From Deroplatys truncata (taxonomy: Eukaryota > Arthropoda > Insecta > Mantodea > Mantidae), in the NCBI GenBank assembly GCA_030765065.1, contig CM060975.1:200298007-200362006 (forward strand): 64,000 bases of DNA, read 5' to 3'. Each line of letters opens with the position of its first letter. Position 1 is the first letter of the stretch. Position numbers and translations under genes: made by a program. The notes beneath the pieces are model-generated. The model worked only from the letters and a program-made list of their open reading frames with translations. It was not told the DNA's origin and did not search any database. Of this stretch, positions 21,822 through 31,740 are shown piece by piece.

Positions 21822-22278
21822 GAGAATTTAAGTTGAATATGAAGATTTTCTCGCGAGTCTACAATCTTAAAAAATGAAGGTTATCCGTGTGCTGTATATA
21901 TAGCTAGCTGACGTCCGATGAAGAAAGAAGAAGATGGAAGGGAAGGTGGTAACCCTGCCATTAGGAGCAATCCTAGTGCTAGTCTCAAGCCTAGATAAAA
22001 AGGGGAGAAACGCCTACAAGGAACTAAAATAAAGGTATGTTGACGTAAACTTTTCAATTAAAACTCTCGAATAATGAAACCTGAATAAAACATTGCAATT
22101 TCACTAAAAGAAAGTTGAGGTTATCTTTGGTTAGCCAGATTAGGTTAGTCGATGACCGAGTAGAATAGATGCTGAGAGGAACGTTTAGGATTGGTCGGGT
22201 TAATCTGGGCTAGGCTCTCGTACTTATTGTCTAAGTTATGAAGGATGAATTAGTTTAGATTGACTTAGCAATAGATTG
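21822..22278 (+). promoter_or_regulatory. polB 3' flank with polyadenylation signals (right)
   Basis: AATAAA at 22028-22033 and 22084-22089 follow the stop by about 210-265 bp. This stretch is the mirror of 6379-6835 and holds no gene. Confidence 0.45.
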
Positions 22279-23126
22279 GTTACGTGTTGTTCTTACGTTT
22301 TGTTACTTGGTTACATGCTTGGTACGTGTTGTTACATAGCGTGATGAGACTGTTACATAGCGTGATGAGCTTGTTACATAGCGTGATTCCTTTGTTACAT
22401 AGAGCGATTCCTTTGTTACATAGCGTGATTCCTTTGTTACATAGCGTGATTCCTTTGTTACATAGCGTGATCAGTTTGTTACATAGAGCGATTCCTTTGT
22501 TACATAGCGTGATTCCTTTGTTACATAGCGTGATTCCTTTGTTACATAGCGTGATTCCTTTGTTACATAGCGTGATTCCTTTGTTACATAGCGTGATTCC
22601 TTTGTTACATAGAGCGATTCCTTTGTTACATAGCGTGATTCCTTTGTTACATAGCGTGATCAGTTTGTTACATAGCGTGATTTCTTTGTTACATAGCGTG
22701 ATTCCTTTGTTACATAGCGTGATTCCTTTGTTACATAGAGCGATTCCTTTGTTACATAGAGCGATTCCTTTGTTACATAGCGTTAATCCCTATGTTACAT
22801 AGCGTGATTCCTTTGTTACATAGCGTGATTCCTTTGTTACATAGCGTGATTCCTTTGTTACATAGCGTGATTCCTTTGTTACATAGCGTGATTCCTTTGT
22901 TACATAGCGTGATCAGTTTGTTACATAGCGTGATTTCTTTGTTACATAGCCTGATTCCTTTGTTACATAGCGTGATTCCTTTGTTACATAGCGTGATTCC
23001 TTTGTTACATAGCGTGATTCCTTTGTTACATAGCATGATCAGTTTGTTACATAGCGTGATTCCTTTGTTACATAGCATGATCAGTTTGTTACATAGCGTG
23101 ATTCCTTTGTTACGTGGTGTTACGTC
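22279..23126 (-). repeat. 21-bp minisatellite, ~37 units (right)
   Basis: Reverse complement of the left array with the same order of variant units, except that about eight units are missing at a scar near 22779-22800 reading CGTTAATCCCTATG. The 1-bp change there breaks the repeat frame, so the frames seen on the left are split here. This supports their being artefacts and not genes. Confidence 0.92.
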
Positions 23127-23144
23127 TTGACACGTGGTTACCTC

Positions 23145-24012
23145 TCCTCGGTTCGATATCTCGCTCATATAAAACGCCATATTCTACCCTTCAAGTCCTG
23201 TTTAGTATAACATCTTTCCTTGTATTCCCTATCTCTCTCGTATAAAGCGTATCCCTCCCTCCTTTAGCATCTGACTAGCCTAGCATCAGCCCTCGTATTC
23301 CCTATCTCTCCCCTATAAACGCATTTTCCTCCTTGAACTGACGCATCTAGCCTCGTTTTCCCTATCCTTTGCCATATAAACGCAAAAGTGTCCCAGCTTC
23401 TGTCTATCATACAGCCTGCCCCGTTTTCCATATATTACTCATATAAACGTATACCGTACTCCTTAACCTCTGTCTTCACTAGCACCTCCCCTCGCATGCC
23501 CTATCTCTGCCGTATAAAGCATATCTCTCCCTCCTTCAGTCCCTGCTCTACCTCAGAACTCTCCTCGTTTTCCCTATCTCTCCCATATAAACGCATTTTT
23601 TCCTCCTTGAAGGTTCTCTCACCCTAGCATATACCCTCGTTTTCCTCGTCTCTTCATATAAAAAGTCATACTCTACCCTTCAAACCCTGAATAGTCTAGT
23701 ACCTCTCCACGTATCCCCTATCTCTCCTGTAAATATGTTCATATTCCTCCTGCTTCAGCATCTGTCTATCCTAGTCTCTGTTCACGTTTTCCTTATCTTT
23801 CCCATATAAATGTATATTCCATATCTCAACCCCTATCTAGTCCAACACTTCTCCTCGTATTCCACGTATCTCTCATATAAAGCACATCCTCATTCCTTCA
23901 ACGTCTATCTAGCCTAGCATCGATCCTCGTAGTCCCTATCTTCCCCATATAAACGCATTTTCCTACGCATCCACCATCGTTTTCCCTATCCTTTCCCATA
24001 TAAACGCAAAAA
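23145..24012 (-). repeat. subterminal degenerate ~70-bp tandem repeats (right)
   Basis: Mirror of 4480-5345, with units containing CCCTATCTCTCCCATATAAA and CCTCCTTCAGC. It adjoins the right terminus. Confidence 0.75.
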
Positions 24013-24043
24013 AGTGGCCCAGCTCTCTCTATAATAAGCTACT

Positions 24044-24049
24044 AACGCT
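24044..24049. repeat. target-site duplication, right copy (AACGCT)
   Basis: Matches the left GACGCT at five of six bases. The SINE sequence resumes directly after it. Confidence 0.8.
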
Positions 24050-24091
24050 AAGGACCATAGTAGTTAAAAGTGTCCATGAACAATTTAATAC
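24044..24091 (+). mobile_element. SINE-2, 3' part, split by the Polinton-like insertion
   Basis: ACGCTAAGGACC followed by a diverged tail (GTGTCCATGAACAATTTAAT) continues the SINE copy that stops at 4446. Confidence 0.75.
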
Positions 24092-24415
24092 CCCAGGACT
24101 TACAAACGGATGGTTGGGGTCAGAAGTCTGTCGGAGAGCAGACAGACTAATTGAATCAGATAGAACAGCCAGGATGGAAGATCAGCCCGAAACCTGGTAT
24201 GAGAGCGAGGAAGGAGATGAAATGAAATGACGGTGAAGTGAATGAAAGGAAGGGTGATGATGAAACAATGGCGAGGGAAACCAGAGAACCCGGAGAAAAC
24301 CTGTCCAGACGCCGCTTTGTCCACCACAAATCCCACATGCGGATCCCTGGGATCGAACCCGGTCGCCTTGGTGAGTGGCAAGCACTCTAAGCACTCGGCC
24401 ACGGTCCCGCCCTTA
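24092..24415 (-). mobile_element. tRNA-derived SINE (SINE-3), minus strand
   Basis: On the minus strand the head reads GGGCGGGACCGTGGCCGAGT (A-box region) and the B box GGGTTCGATCC lies at 24350-24360, followed by CATGTGGGATTTGTGGTGG and a tail ending GTAAGTCCTGGGG. It is the same family as 25579-25905. Short frames through it are not genes. Confidence 0.8.
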
Positions 24416-24419
24416 AGTC

Positions 24420-25570
24420 ACTCTAAAGTGTAAAATCATCGGGATCTTAGTGAATTTTGCAAATAATTACTTTCGGAAAGTTGGATCGGATTTGAAAATG
24501 CTTGTAATTCACCTGGGCTTTTCTACCAACATTCTTTATTTTTGTATATCTTCTATAAATTCTTTTTACAAAATTTATTTTTCTTAATATCAGTCGAGAT
24601 GAATGTTTATAGAAATGGTTTAGTTGCAGATTTCTTGGTAAGTAAAAGCATACAGTAGACTGAATCGATAATCATATCTTTAAAAATGGGCCGCTAGATG
24701 CTGGCTTTGATATTCCACTTACTGCATATATCACGAATGGTGACATAGCACTTAAACATCTGTAATAACGTATAGGAGCATTCAAACTAATAGTAACGAA
24801 TTACTCGGAAATGCCACAAAACATTAAATTTTTAATATAGTAAGTTGTAGTCTGTTTTATGGTTTAGCAGTTTAAAGAATCGATTCCGATGGAAGAAGGC
24901 TTCACGGATTGTTTGCAGAAAGTTTGAGATATACAGTTTATTACCATGCAGATGCATTAAAACATATTATATTTGGTGCAGTATATAATATTTAATTAAC
25001 AAGAATTATGAGTTGAATTAATAGGGATATCATATGCAAACTTCTGTCGCTAGATGACTCGATTGTTCCATGCAGTAGGCGCTCCTTTGTCACCTACTGG
25101 TGCCTCGTTTATTTTGTATTTAAGCGAACATTAAAGCCACAGTTTGTATCTTTAAACACATGTACACCTGCCCAGTTTAAAACTCGCCGGTATCTGAGGA
25201 ACAGAGCTCGAATCGGTACTTCCGTGAACGCTCAGGACAGCCAGCCTTTGTTCACAAAACTGCGTATATTCGTATAGTGGTTATAATGGGGAACACAACT
25301 AAAATCACAAAAGTCTTCCTAGGAAATAGTTCATATGCGAGATTTTAGACAGACAGGTATTTCAGTGTGTTGGGACACTGAATATTGATAACCAAAGTAC
25401 ACTTTATTGATTTATGGTTCTCAAGTGAAGTATGACAAAAGCTCGAGACAATGCCACGCTTATTGCAGCACACTTATTTCAGTGGTAGAGAACTTACTGC
25501 TCCTGAGGTTGCAATTTCAAATTTCCGTAGAACTAGTCAACCTTTTTCCCTTTCATTTTAAATATATGAT
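24420..25570. other. intergenic, nothing recognised
   Basis: AT-rich sequence without a long frame or recognised repeat. Confidence 0.35.
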
Positions 25571-25578
25571 TCAAGTAT

Positions 25579-25905
25579 GGGTGGCGCCGTGGTTAGACCG
25601 CTCGCCTCTCACGGAGGCGGCCCGGGTTCAATCCCAGGGACCCGCATGTGGGATTTGTGGTGGACAAAGCGGCATCTGGGCGGGTTTTCTCCGGGTTCTC
25701 CGGTTTCCCATCATCACCTTTCCTTTCATCCATTTAGCCATCAGTCCGTTTCTTCTACTTCCTTCCTCCCATACCAGGCATCGGGCTGATCACCCATCCT
25801 GGTCCATGTCTGATCCATGAGTGTCTGCTCCTCGACGGTGCTCTGACCCCAGGCACCCGCCTGTAAGTCCTGGGGTATGTAAGTCCTATATATGAGGAGG
25901 GAAAC
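25579..25905 (+). mobile_element. tRNA-derived SINE (SINE-3)
   Basis: Head GGGTGGCGCCGTGGTTAGAC (A box), B box GGTTCAATCCC at 25625-25635, then GCATGTGGGATTTGTGGTGG and a pyrimidine-rich body ending GTAAGTCCTGGGG. A second, fuller copy of the family at 24092-24415. The frames across it belong to the repeat. Confidence 0.8.
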
Positions 25906-26594
25906 AGAGAAAGAAGAAAAAGAAGATTAAAAGTATAACAGGTTTTCTTCATTTTTATGTATGTGGCGTTATTTAGTAGTCTGTCATACCGGTAGATGGC
26001 GAGCATGACATTAATTTATCTGTCGGGAGAAGGTTTCATATCAGTCAATTTAATTTTGGAACCACGAACTTCACCACTATTATAATTATATTTGTAAGAA
26101 AAATGAAGTCACACAAGCAATATTATTTAACTACATTACAGACAAACGAGTTGTAAAAATCTCATGTGCTACATTAAGATTACTTTCTCTACCCTCTATA
26201 GCGTATACAAGTTATTCCTACGAAGTTTTATTTTCCTATCTACTTAATTTTAATCAAGATAAACCTTTTCAGAAATATATGCGTTGCACATTTCGTTATA
26301 GATACAAAGGGAACAGCGATAGGGACGCTGTTCGCTGGCCTTAAAATTCTACAATGACAAGTATTGAAGAATTCGAACTATTAATAACGGATATCTTGGA
26401 AATGGCTGATGCCAAAAAAAAGAGTTATTTGAGATAAACTGTGAAGTCTACATTTCTTGTGTAGCACGTTTTCGTCTATCTCTTAACGTTTACAAGTTAT
26501 ACAAGATTATACAAAATGCCTATCGAATGAAGAGTACTTCAAAGGCTATTTCTTGAGAATTCCAGATATAATACATTTTATTTTTCATATAAAT

Positions 26595-26730
26595 TGAGGC
26601 AGTATTTTTAACATTTAAAATGATTTCAGTCTAATTATATAATATATAAAATATAACAGCTCGCCTTAGAGCAATATGTGCATGTAACAATATATAAAAA
26701 TGCATGTACCAGTCATTGATTTAATGTTCA

Positions 26731-26796
<66 letters not shown>

Positions 26797-27590
26797 GTAC
26801 ATGTTCAATAATGTTATGTGAAAGTATTACGTAATTTAATAATGTAGGAGCTGTGGGAATAATAGGTCAAAAGTTGCTAACAATGAGGTAACCTTGAGGC
26901 AATAATGAATTAGAAAGCTTAATAATGCTACTGGTAATTCTTGGAAACAATAATGTAATTTTTGAGACACTTTATAAAACCGCCAATCAACAACCAGAAA
27001 AAAGCTTAAGTTAAATAAAAGTATTCTATTGGAGTAGGAATAGCCAATCAGAAACTGAAATAGGGCAAACTGTACAAATTCAGAATTCAGTTGCAAGTAG
27101 ACAGCGTTCCTAACCGGACACGAGACGCGTCCTCGAGAAGTTTAATACGTATTCAGTGTGAGACAAAAAAAATAGTTTACGTGTTAAAAAGTGCAAGTAA
27201 TTAACAAATAATCTCACAGCTCTCTCTATATCAGAGAAGTGTTATTTAAATCGTGTCAAGGATTAATAAAAGGAGTGAAGTGAAAATTATAATCTGTGTA
27301 AGCCTACATTCTTCAGCCGCATCACGCCCTGTTAAGAAATTCGTGTTTCTACAAATTAATACTGACGCAGCCGAGGCAAGAATAAATATATAATATTTAA
27401 AGAAACAGTCAAATTACAAAGTTAATATTTTTAAAACTTGGGACGAAGGCTACCGCAAACATTTTTTTACCATACGTACGGTTGCAACTACTTCAAGTTC
27501 GGCTCCCCAACATAACTTCAATACAACTCCTACTTCAAATTGGCGTCCAAAGCGTGGTGCAAACAACGTAATAATATTAACCTTACTTCA
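26595..27590 (+). mobile_element. solo LTR-like insertion, copy 1 (4-bp TSD AAAT)
   Basis: Begins TGAGGCAGTATTTTTAAC and ends CCTTACTTCA, flanked by AAAT at 26591-26594 and 27591-27594. It contains a pair of GCCAAT motifs, an AATAAA-type signal (GATTAATAAAAGG) and CTGACGCAGCCGAGGCAA near the 3' part. Related copies at 42384-43469 and 49557-50469 have the same ends and other 4-bp duplications. TG...CA ends with short fixed duplications fit LTRs; no internal retrotransposon region is attached. A TRIM-type element is the alternative. Confidence 0.72.
26731..26796. repeat. (TAT)22 microsatellite
   Basis: Pure trinucleotide run inside LTR copy 1; it is absent from the other two copies, so it expanded after insertion. 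Confidence 0.95.
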
Positions 27591-27949
27591 AAATATCTTT
27601 AATATATGGTATTTTAATCAAAATCGTTATAGTATTGTTTTAGAAATCAAACATTTGGAAAAATCTTGCATGTAAGGGGTAGTTTAGGGTAAAGGATTTT
27701 CTTTAAGATTTTCGTGTTGCATCTTTAGAAGATAAATACCAAGTTTGGTGTTGATCCGACTTTTGTTTTTGAGATATGCTGTTCACAGACACACACAAAC
27801 ACAGACAGCGCACAAAAGGACCTGTTCCGAAAATCCTTTTTTATATTCATGGGGCTTCAAAACGTGTATTTTCGGTGAAATTTCGGTATCGAATTTTTGG
27901 GTGAAATGCAATACATTTTCTACCTACTAGGTATGTGGTACAGAAAGTA

Positions 27950-28430
27950 AAAATAAAAGAAAACAACCCACTAGGCAAATCGAACACTGCCTGCTTGCGT
28001 ATAATTTAAGTAGGGTAAACCATTGTTCAACGCTAAGTACAATAGGTAGCCTAAGCTATAGTGCCTTATAGCTTGTATTGTAGAGTTAGCCAAAGAAACG
28101 CACAGAAGTTGACGGTTGTGAAACGCGCGCTCACTTGAGAGTGAAAATAATTTTACTGCTCAAGAGACCGGGCAGTTTTAGTATGACCGAGTGCCCATAG
28201 TAGAGTAGGTGAATCACCTGACTGCTCAAACAAAAACGAACACCTTTTATTATTGTGAACTGTGTATATTTATAGTTGTAACATGGTTTTAATTGGATGA
28301 ACACATCCGTGCTCACACCTCTTTCTGTACAAATATTTCGTAATAAATACGGATGAAAATCTTATATAAAATTTGCATTTAAGATGTTTTCCGATAGGAC
28401 CTACCAGGTTAACGGACGTTAAACTTAAAA
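27950..28430. other. intergenic with SINE-1 tail
   Basis: No gene. A short SINE-1 tail (GACCTACCAGGTTAACGGAC) lies at about 28399-28430. Confidence 0.4.
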
Positions 28431-28439
28431 ATATGATGC

Positions 28440-29485
28440 CTTGCACTCACATGACTTTCTCTACTCCTGTACAAACTATTTTTACAAACGCTTATTCTCC
28501 ATCTACTTCATGTTAATCGAGATAAACAATTGTAGACTCTACCTTATTGCTAGTTTTCTTGTAGGTGTAAGGGGAATATGGTAGGCTTTAAGCGATAGTC
28601 AAATCTTTTAAGAGCTGGTTTCTATGTGGAGCATTGCATGTCCAGGACATAGAAAAAATAAAGCATTTTTGAAACATGTCTGAGTGTATGTGTGTCTGTG
28701 TGTGTGTGTGTGTCTGTCTGTAATCAGCATAACTCAAAAACGAAAAGTCGGATAAACACCAAACTTGGTATTTAGGTTCAATATGTTCCAGGGGATGCGA
28801 CATGAAAGTCCCCCCCCAAATCCTCCCACCCCAAACCACCCCTTTCATGGAAAATTTTCGAAAATTTGTATTTTTTCAAAAACAGCTCTAACGATTTTGA
28901 TTAAAGTATCATATGTTTAAGACATTTTTATGGCAAACAAAATGTATATCTTGAATTTTCTGGGGATGTCCCCAACGGTCCTCATCATTCTGAACGACTT
29001 TTGCATAACTGGTAAACCGCAAGAGATAGACAAAATTTTACTACATAAAAATGTAAATCGCGTTAAAACACACAGTATAAGTCATAAATATTGTTCTTGT
29101 AAAGTGAAACATTTTCAAGATATTCCTTGTTATTTCTTTTAGTGTTCCTTTACTTACACTTTTCCTCAACTGAGAATTCGTTGTACTTTATTACTTTCTC
29201 TACTACGTATAGTAAGTAGGGGAAGTATTGTATTCCACCCAAAAATTCGATACCGAGATTTCACCGTAAATACATGTTTTGAGACCCGTTGAATTCAAAA
29301 AAAAAATTTTTTGGAAAGAAGTCCGCGTGTGTGTCTGTGAACAGCATAACTCAGAAACGAACAGTCGGATAAACACCAAACTTGGTATTTAGGTTTGGTA
29401 TCTTCCATAGATGTGACACGAAGGTTTTCAAGGAAATCCCGCCACCCCAGATTACCCTTTACATGGAACATTTTTCCAAACTTTT
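28440..29485. mobile_element. rearranged R1 copies
   Basis: Starts with the R1 end CACATGACTTTCTCTACTCC, then switches orientation near 28640 into the block with a TG run and GTCGGATAAACACCAAACTT. From about 29185 a second R1 5' end (ACTTTCTCTACTACGTATAG) begins. It is mosaic, with breaks where orientation changes. Confidence 0.55.
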
Positions 29486-31740
29486 AATTTTCTCAAAAAC
29501 GGCTCTAACGATTTTGATTAAAGTATCATATGTTTAAGATATTTTCATGACAAATAAAACGTATATCTTGAATTTTCTGGGCATGTCTCCAAAAGTATTC
29601 TTCATAGTGAACGACTTTTGCATAACTGGTAAACCATAAGAGATAGATAAAATTTTATTACACAAAAAGTGTAGATCGTGTTAAAACACACAATTTATGT
29701 CTTTTACATTTGTATTGTTGAGTGAGCCATTTTCGAGATATTGCTTGTTATTGCCTTAAATTTTCCAATATTTATACTGTTTCTCAAATTCGTTATTCAT
29801 TTTTTTTGTCCTGGACATGCAAAGAGAATAGAATGCACCACATAGCAACCAGCGCTTAAAATATTTGACTATCCCTTAAATACTACCATCTTCCCCTTGC
29901 ATGCAGAAGAAAATTAGCAATAGGATTGACATCTCGATATCTCGATTAACATGAAGCATATGGAGAAAAAGCGTTTGCAACAATAGTTTGTACAAGAGTA
30001 GAGAAAGTCATGTGAGTGTAACACATCAGATATTTTTTATGTCCTGGACATGGAAAGAGAATGGAATGCGCCACATAGCAACCAGCGGATAAAAGATTTT
30101 ACTATCGCTTAAAGCCTACCATATTCCCCTTGCATCTGCAAGAAAATTAGCAATAAGATGAACATCTCGATTAACATGAAGCATTTGGAGAATAAGCGTT
30201 TATAAAAATGGTTTGTACAAGAGTAGAGAAAGTCATGTGAGTGTAACACATAAGATTTTTTTATGTTCTTGACATGCAAATAGAATTACATTTTGCACAT
30301 AGCGACCCGTTCTAAAAATATTTGACTATCGCTTAAGGCGTACTAGGTCCCCCTTGTTTTGTATTTGCAAGGGCAATATAGAAATACAGTAACCTTTAAG
30401 TATAGACATATCTCTTAATAGCTGGTTGCTAGGTGTAACACCATTCTCTTTGCCACAGATTAATACTCTTTGCATATCCAAGACAAAAAAATGAATAACG
30501 AATTCCATTTGAGAATATAAGTATTGGAAAATGTAAGGGAATAACAAGCAATATCTCGAAAATGGTTCACTCAACAACAAAATTGTATATGACATAATGT
30601 GTGTATTTTAACGCGATCTACATTCTCTGTGTAGTAAAATTTTGTCTATCTCTTATGGTTTACCACTTATGCAAAAGTCATTCACAATGAAAGAATACTT
30701 TTGGAGACATTCCTAGAAAATTCGAGCTATACATTTCATTTGCCATAAGAATATCTTAATCTCATCATACTTTAATCAAAATTGTTAGAGCCGTTTTTGA
30801 GAAAATTAAAATTTTCGAAAACTTTTCCATGTAAAGGGTAATCAGGGGTAGGTGGATTTTCTTGAAAACCTTCGTGTCGTATCTCTGGAAGATACTGAAC
30901 CTAAATACCAAGTTTGATATTTATCTGACTGTTCGTTTCTGAGTTATGCTGTTCACAGGCACTCACACACAGATACACACACGGAAATGTTTCCAAAAAT
31001 GCTTTTTTTTGGATTTAGGGTCTCTCAAAACATATATTTCCGGTGAAATCTCGGTATCGAATTTTTGGATGGAATACAATGCTTCCCCTACTTACTATAC
31101 GTGGTAAAGAAAGTCAAAATTTAATTGCTCAAGACACCGGCCAGTTTTAGTTTGGCCACTTTCTGTACAAATATTTCGTAATAAATACGGATGAAAATCT
31201 TAAATAAAATTTGCATTTGAGTTGTCCGATATGACCTACCAGGTTAAAGGGCGTTAAACTTAAAAATATGATGCGTTGCACTCACATGACTTTCTCTACT
31301 CTTGTACAAGCTATTTTTACAAACGCTTATTCTCCATCTACTTCATCTTAATCAAGATAAACATTTGCAGACTTTATCTTATTGCTAATTTTCTTGTAGA
31401 TGTAAGGGGAATATGGTAGGCTTTAAGCGATAGTCAAATCTTTTAAGAGCTGGTTTCTATGTGGAGTATTGCATGTCCAGGACATAGAAAAAATAAGCAT
31501 TTTTGGAAACATGTCCGAGTGTATGTCTTGTGTGTCTGTGTGTGTGTCTGTGTGTGTGTGTCTGTGTGTGTGTGTGTCTGTGTGTGTGTCTGTGAACAGC
31601 ATAACTCAAAAACGAACAGTCGGATAAACACCAAACTTGGTATTTAGGTTCAGTATCTTCCAAAGATGCGACACGAAGGTTTTCAAGAAAATTCCCCCAC
31701 CCCAGACTACCCTTTACATGGAACATTTTTCGAAAATTTC
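29486..31740. repeat. 2255-bp tandem unit, copy 1
   Basis: Same sequence as 31741-33995 and 33996-36250 at a constant spacing of 2255 bp. The unit is composed of R1 segments in both orientations, a SINE-1 tail and a TG/CA microsatellite. One difference was noticed: CCCCTTGCATGC near 29890 where the other two have CCCTTTGCATGC. No gene. Confidence 0.92.

Larger units (their letters stand above)
4447..24043. mobile_element. palindromic Polinton/Maverick-like DNA transposon with two polB genes
   Basis: A 19,597-bp element with ends AGTAGCTTATTA...TAATAAGCTACT (the 5'-AG/CT-3' ends usual for Polintons) and a 6-bp target duplication. About 97% of its length is inverted repeat: 4447-14036 against 14622-24043. 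Each arm holds one intact protein-primed family-B DNA polymerase reading toward the nearer end. Known Polintons are 15-40 kb with terminal repeats of about 0.1-1.5 kb and also encode a retroviral-type integrase, an FtsK/HerA-type ATPase, an adenain-type protease and capsid proteins. None of these is visible as an open frame here. I infer a polB-only, non-autonomous or degenerate dimeric form whose integration needed an integrase supplied from elsewhere. Confidence 0.88.
14622..24043 (-). repeat. right arm of the giant inverted repeat
   Basis: Reverse-complement partner of 4447-14036 and about 168 bp shorter because its 21-bp minisatellite has about eight fewer units. Differences from the left arm include single bases near 22010, 18085, 18652, 19250 and 17817. 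Differences of this kind argue against a simple folded-read copy of the left arm. Confidence 0.93.
26178..27949 (-). mobile_element. R1 element copy, interrupted by a solo LTR
   Basis: Starts TTACTTTCTCTACC and ends GGTACAGAAAGTAAAAAT, and contains the R1 landmarks (ATCAAAATCGTT, CAAGTTTGGTGTTGATCC, CTGTTCACAGACACAC). The LTR-like block 26595-27590 splits it; without the insertion it is about 770 bp. R1 is a local name for a non-autonomous family with imperfect ACTTTCTCTAC inverted ends. It has no coding capacity that I can see. Confidence 0.65.

Noticed and set aside
4447..24043. Palindrome as a hairpin-read sequencing artefact
   Set aside because: A 585-bp non-identical centre, scattered base differences, two protein changes and an eight-unit minisatellite difference are not expected of a folded single read; assembly error cannot be fully excluded without reads.
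31443..31726. Short frames rich in His-Thr or Cys-Val repeated every 2255 bp
   Set aside because: Translation of the TG/CA microsatellite in R1.
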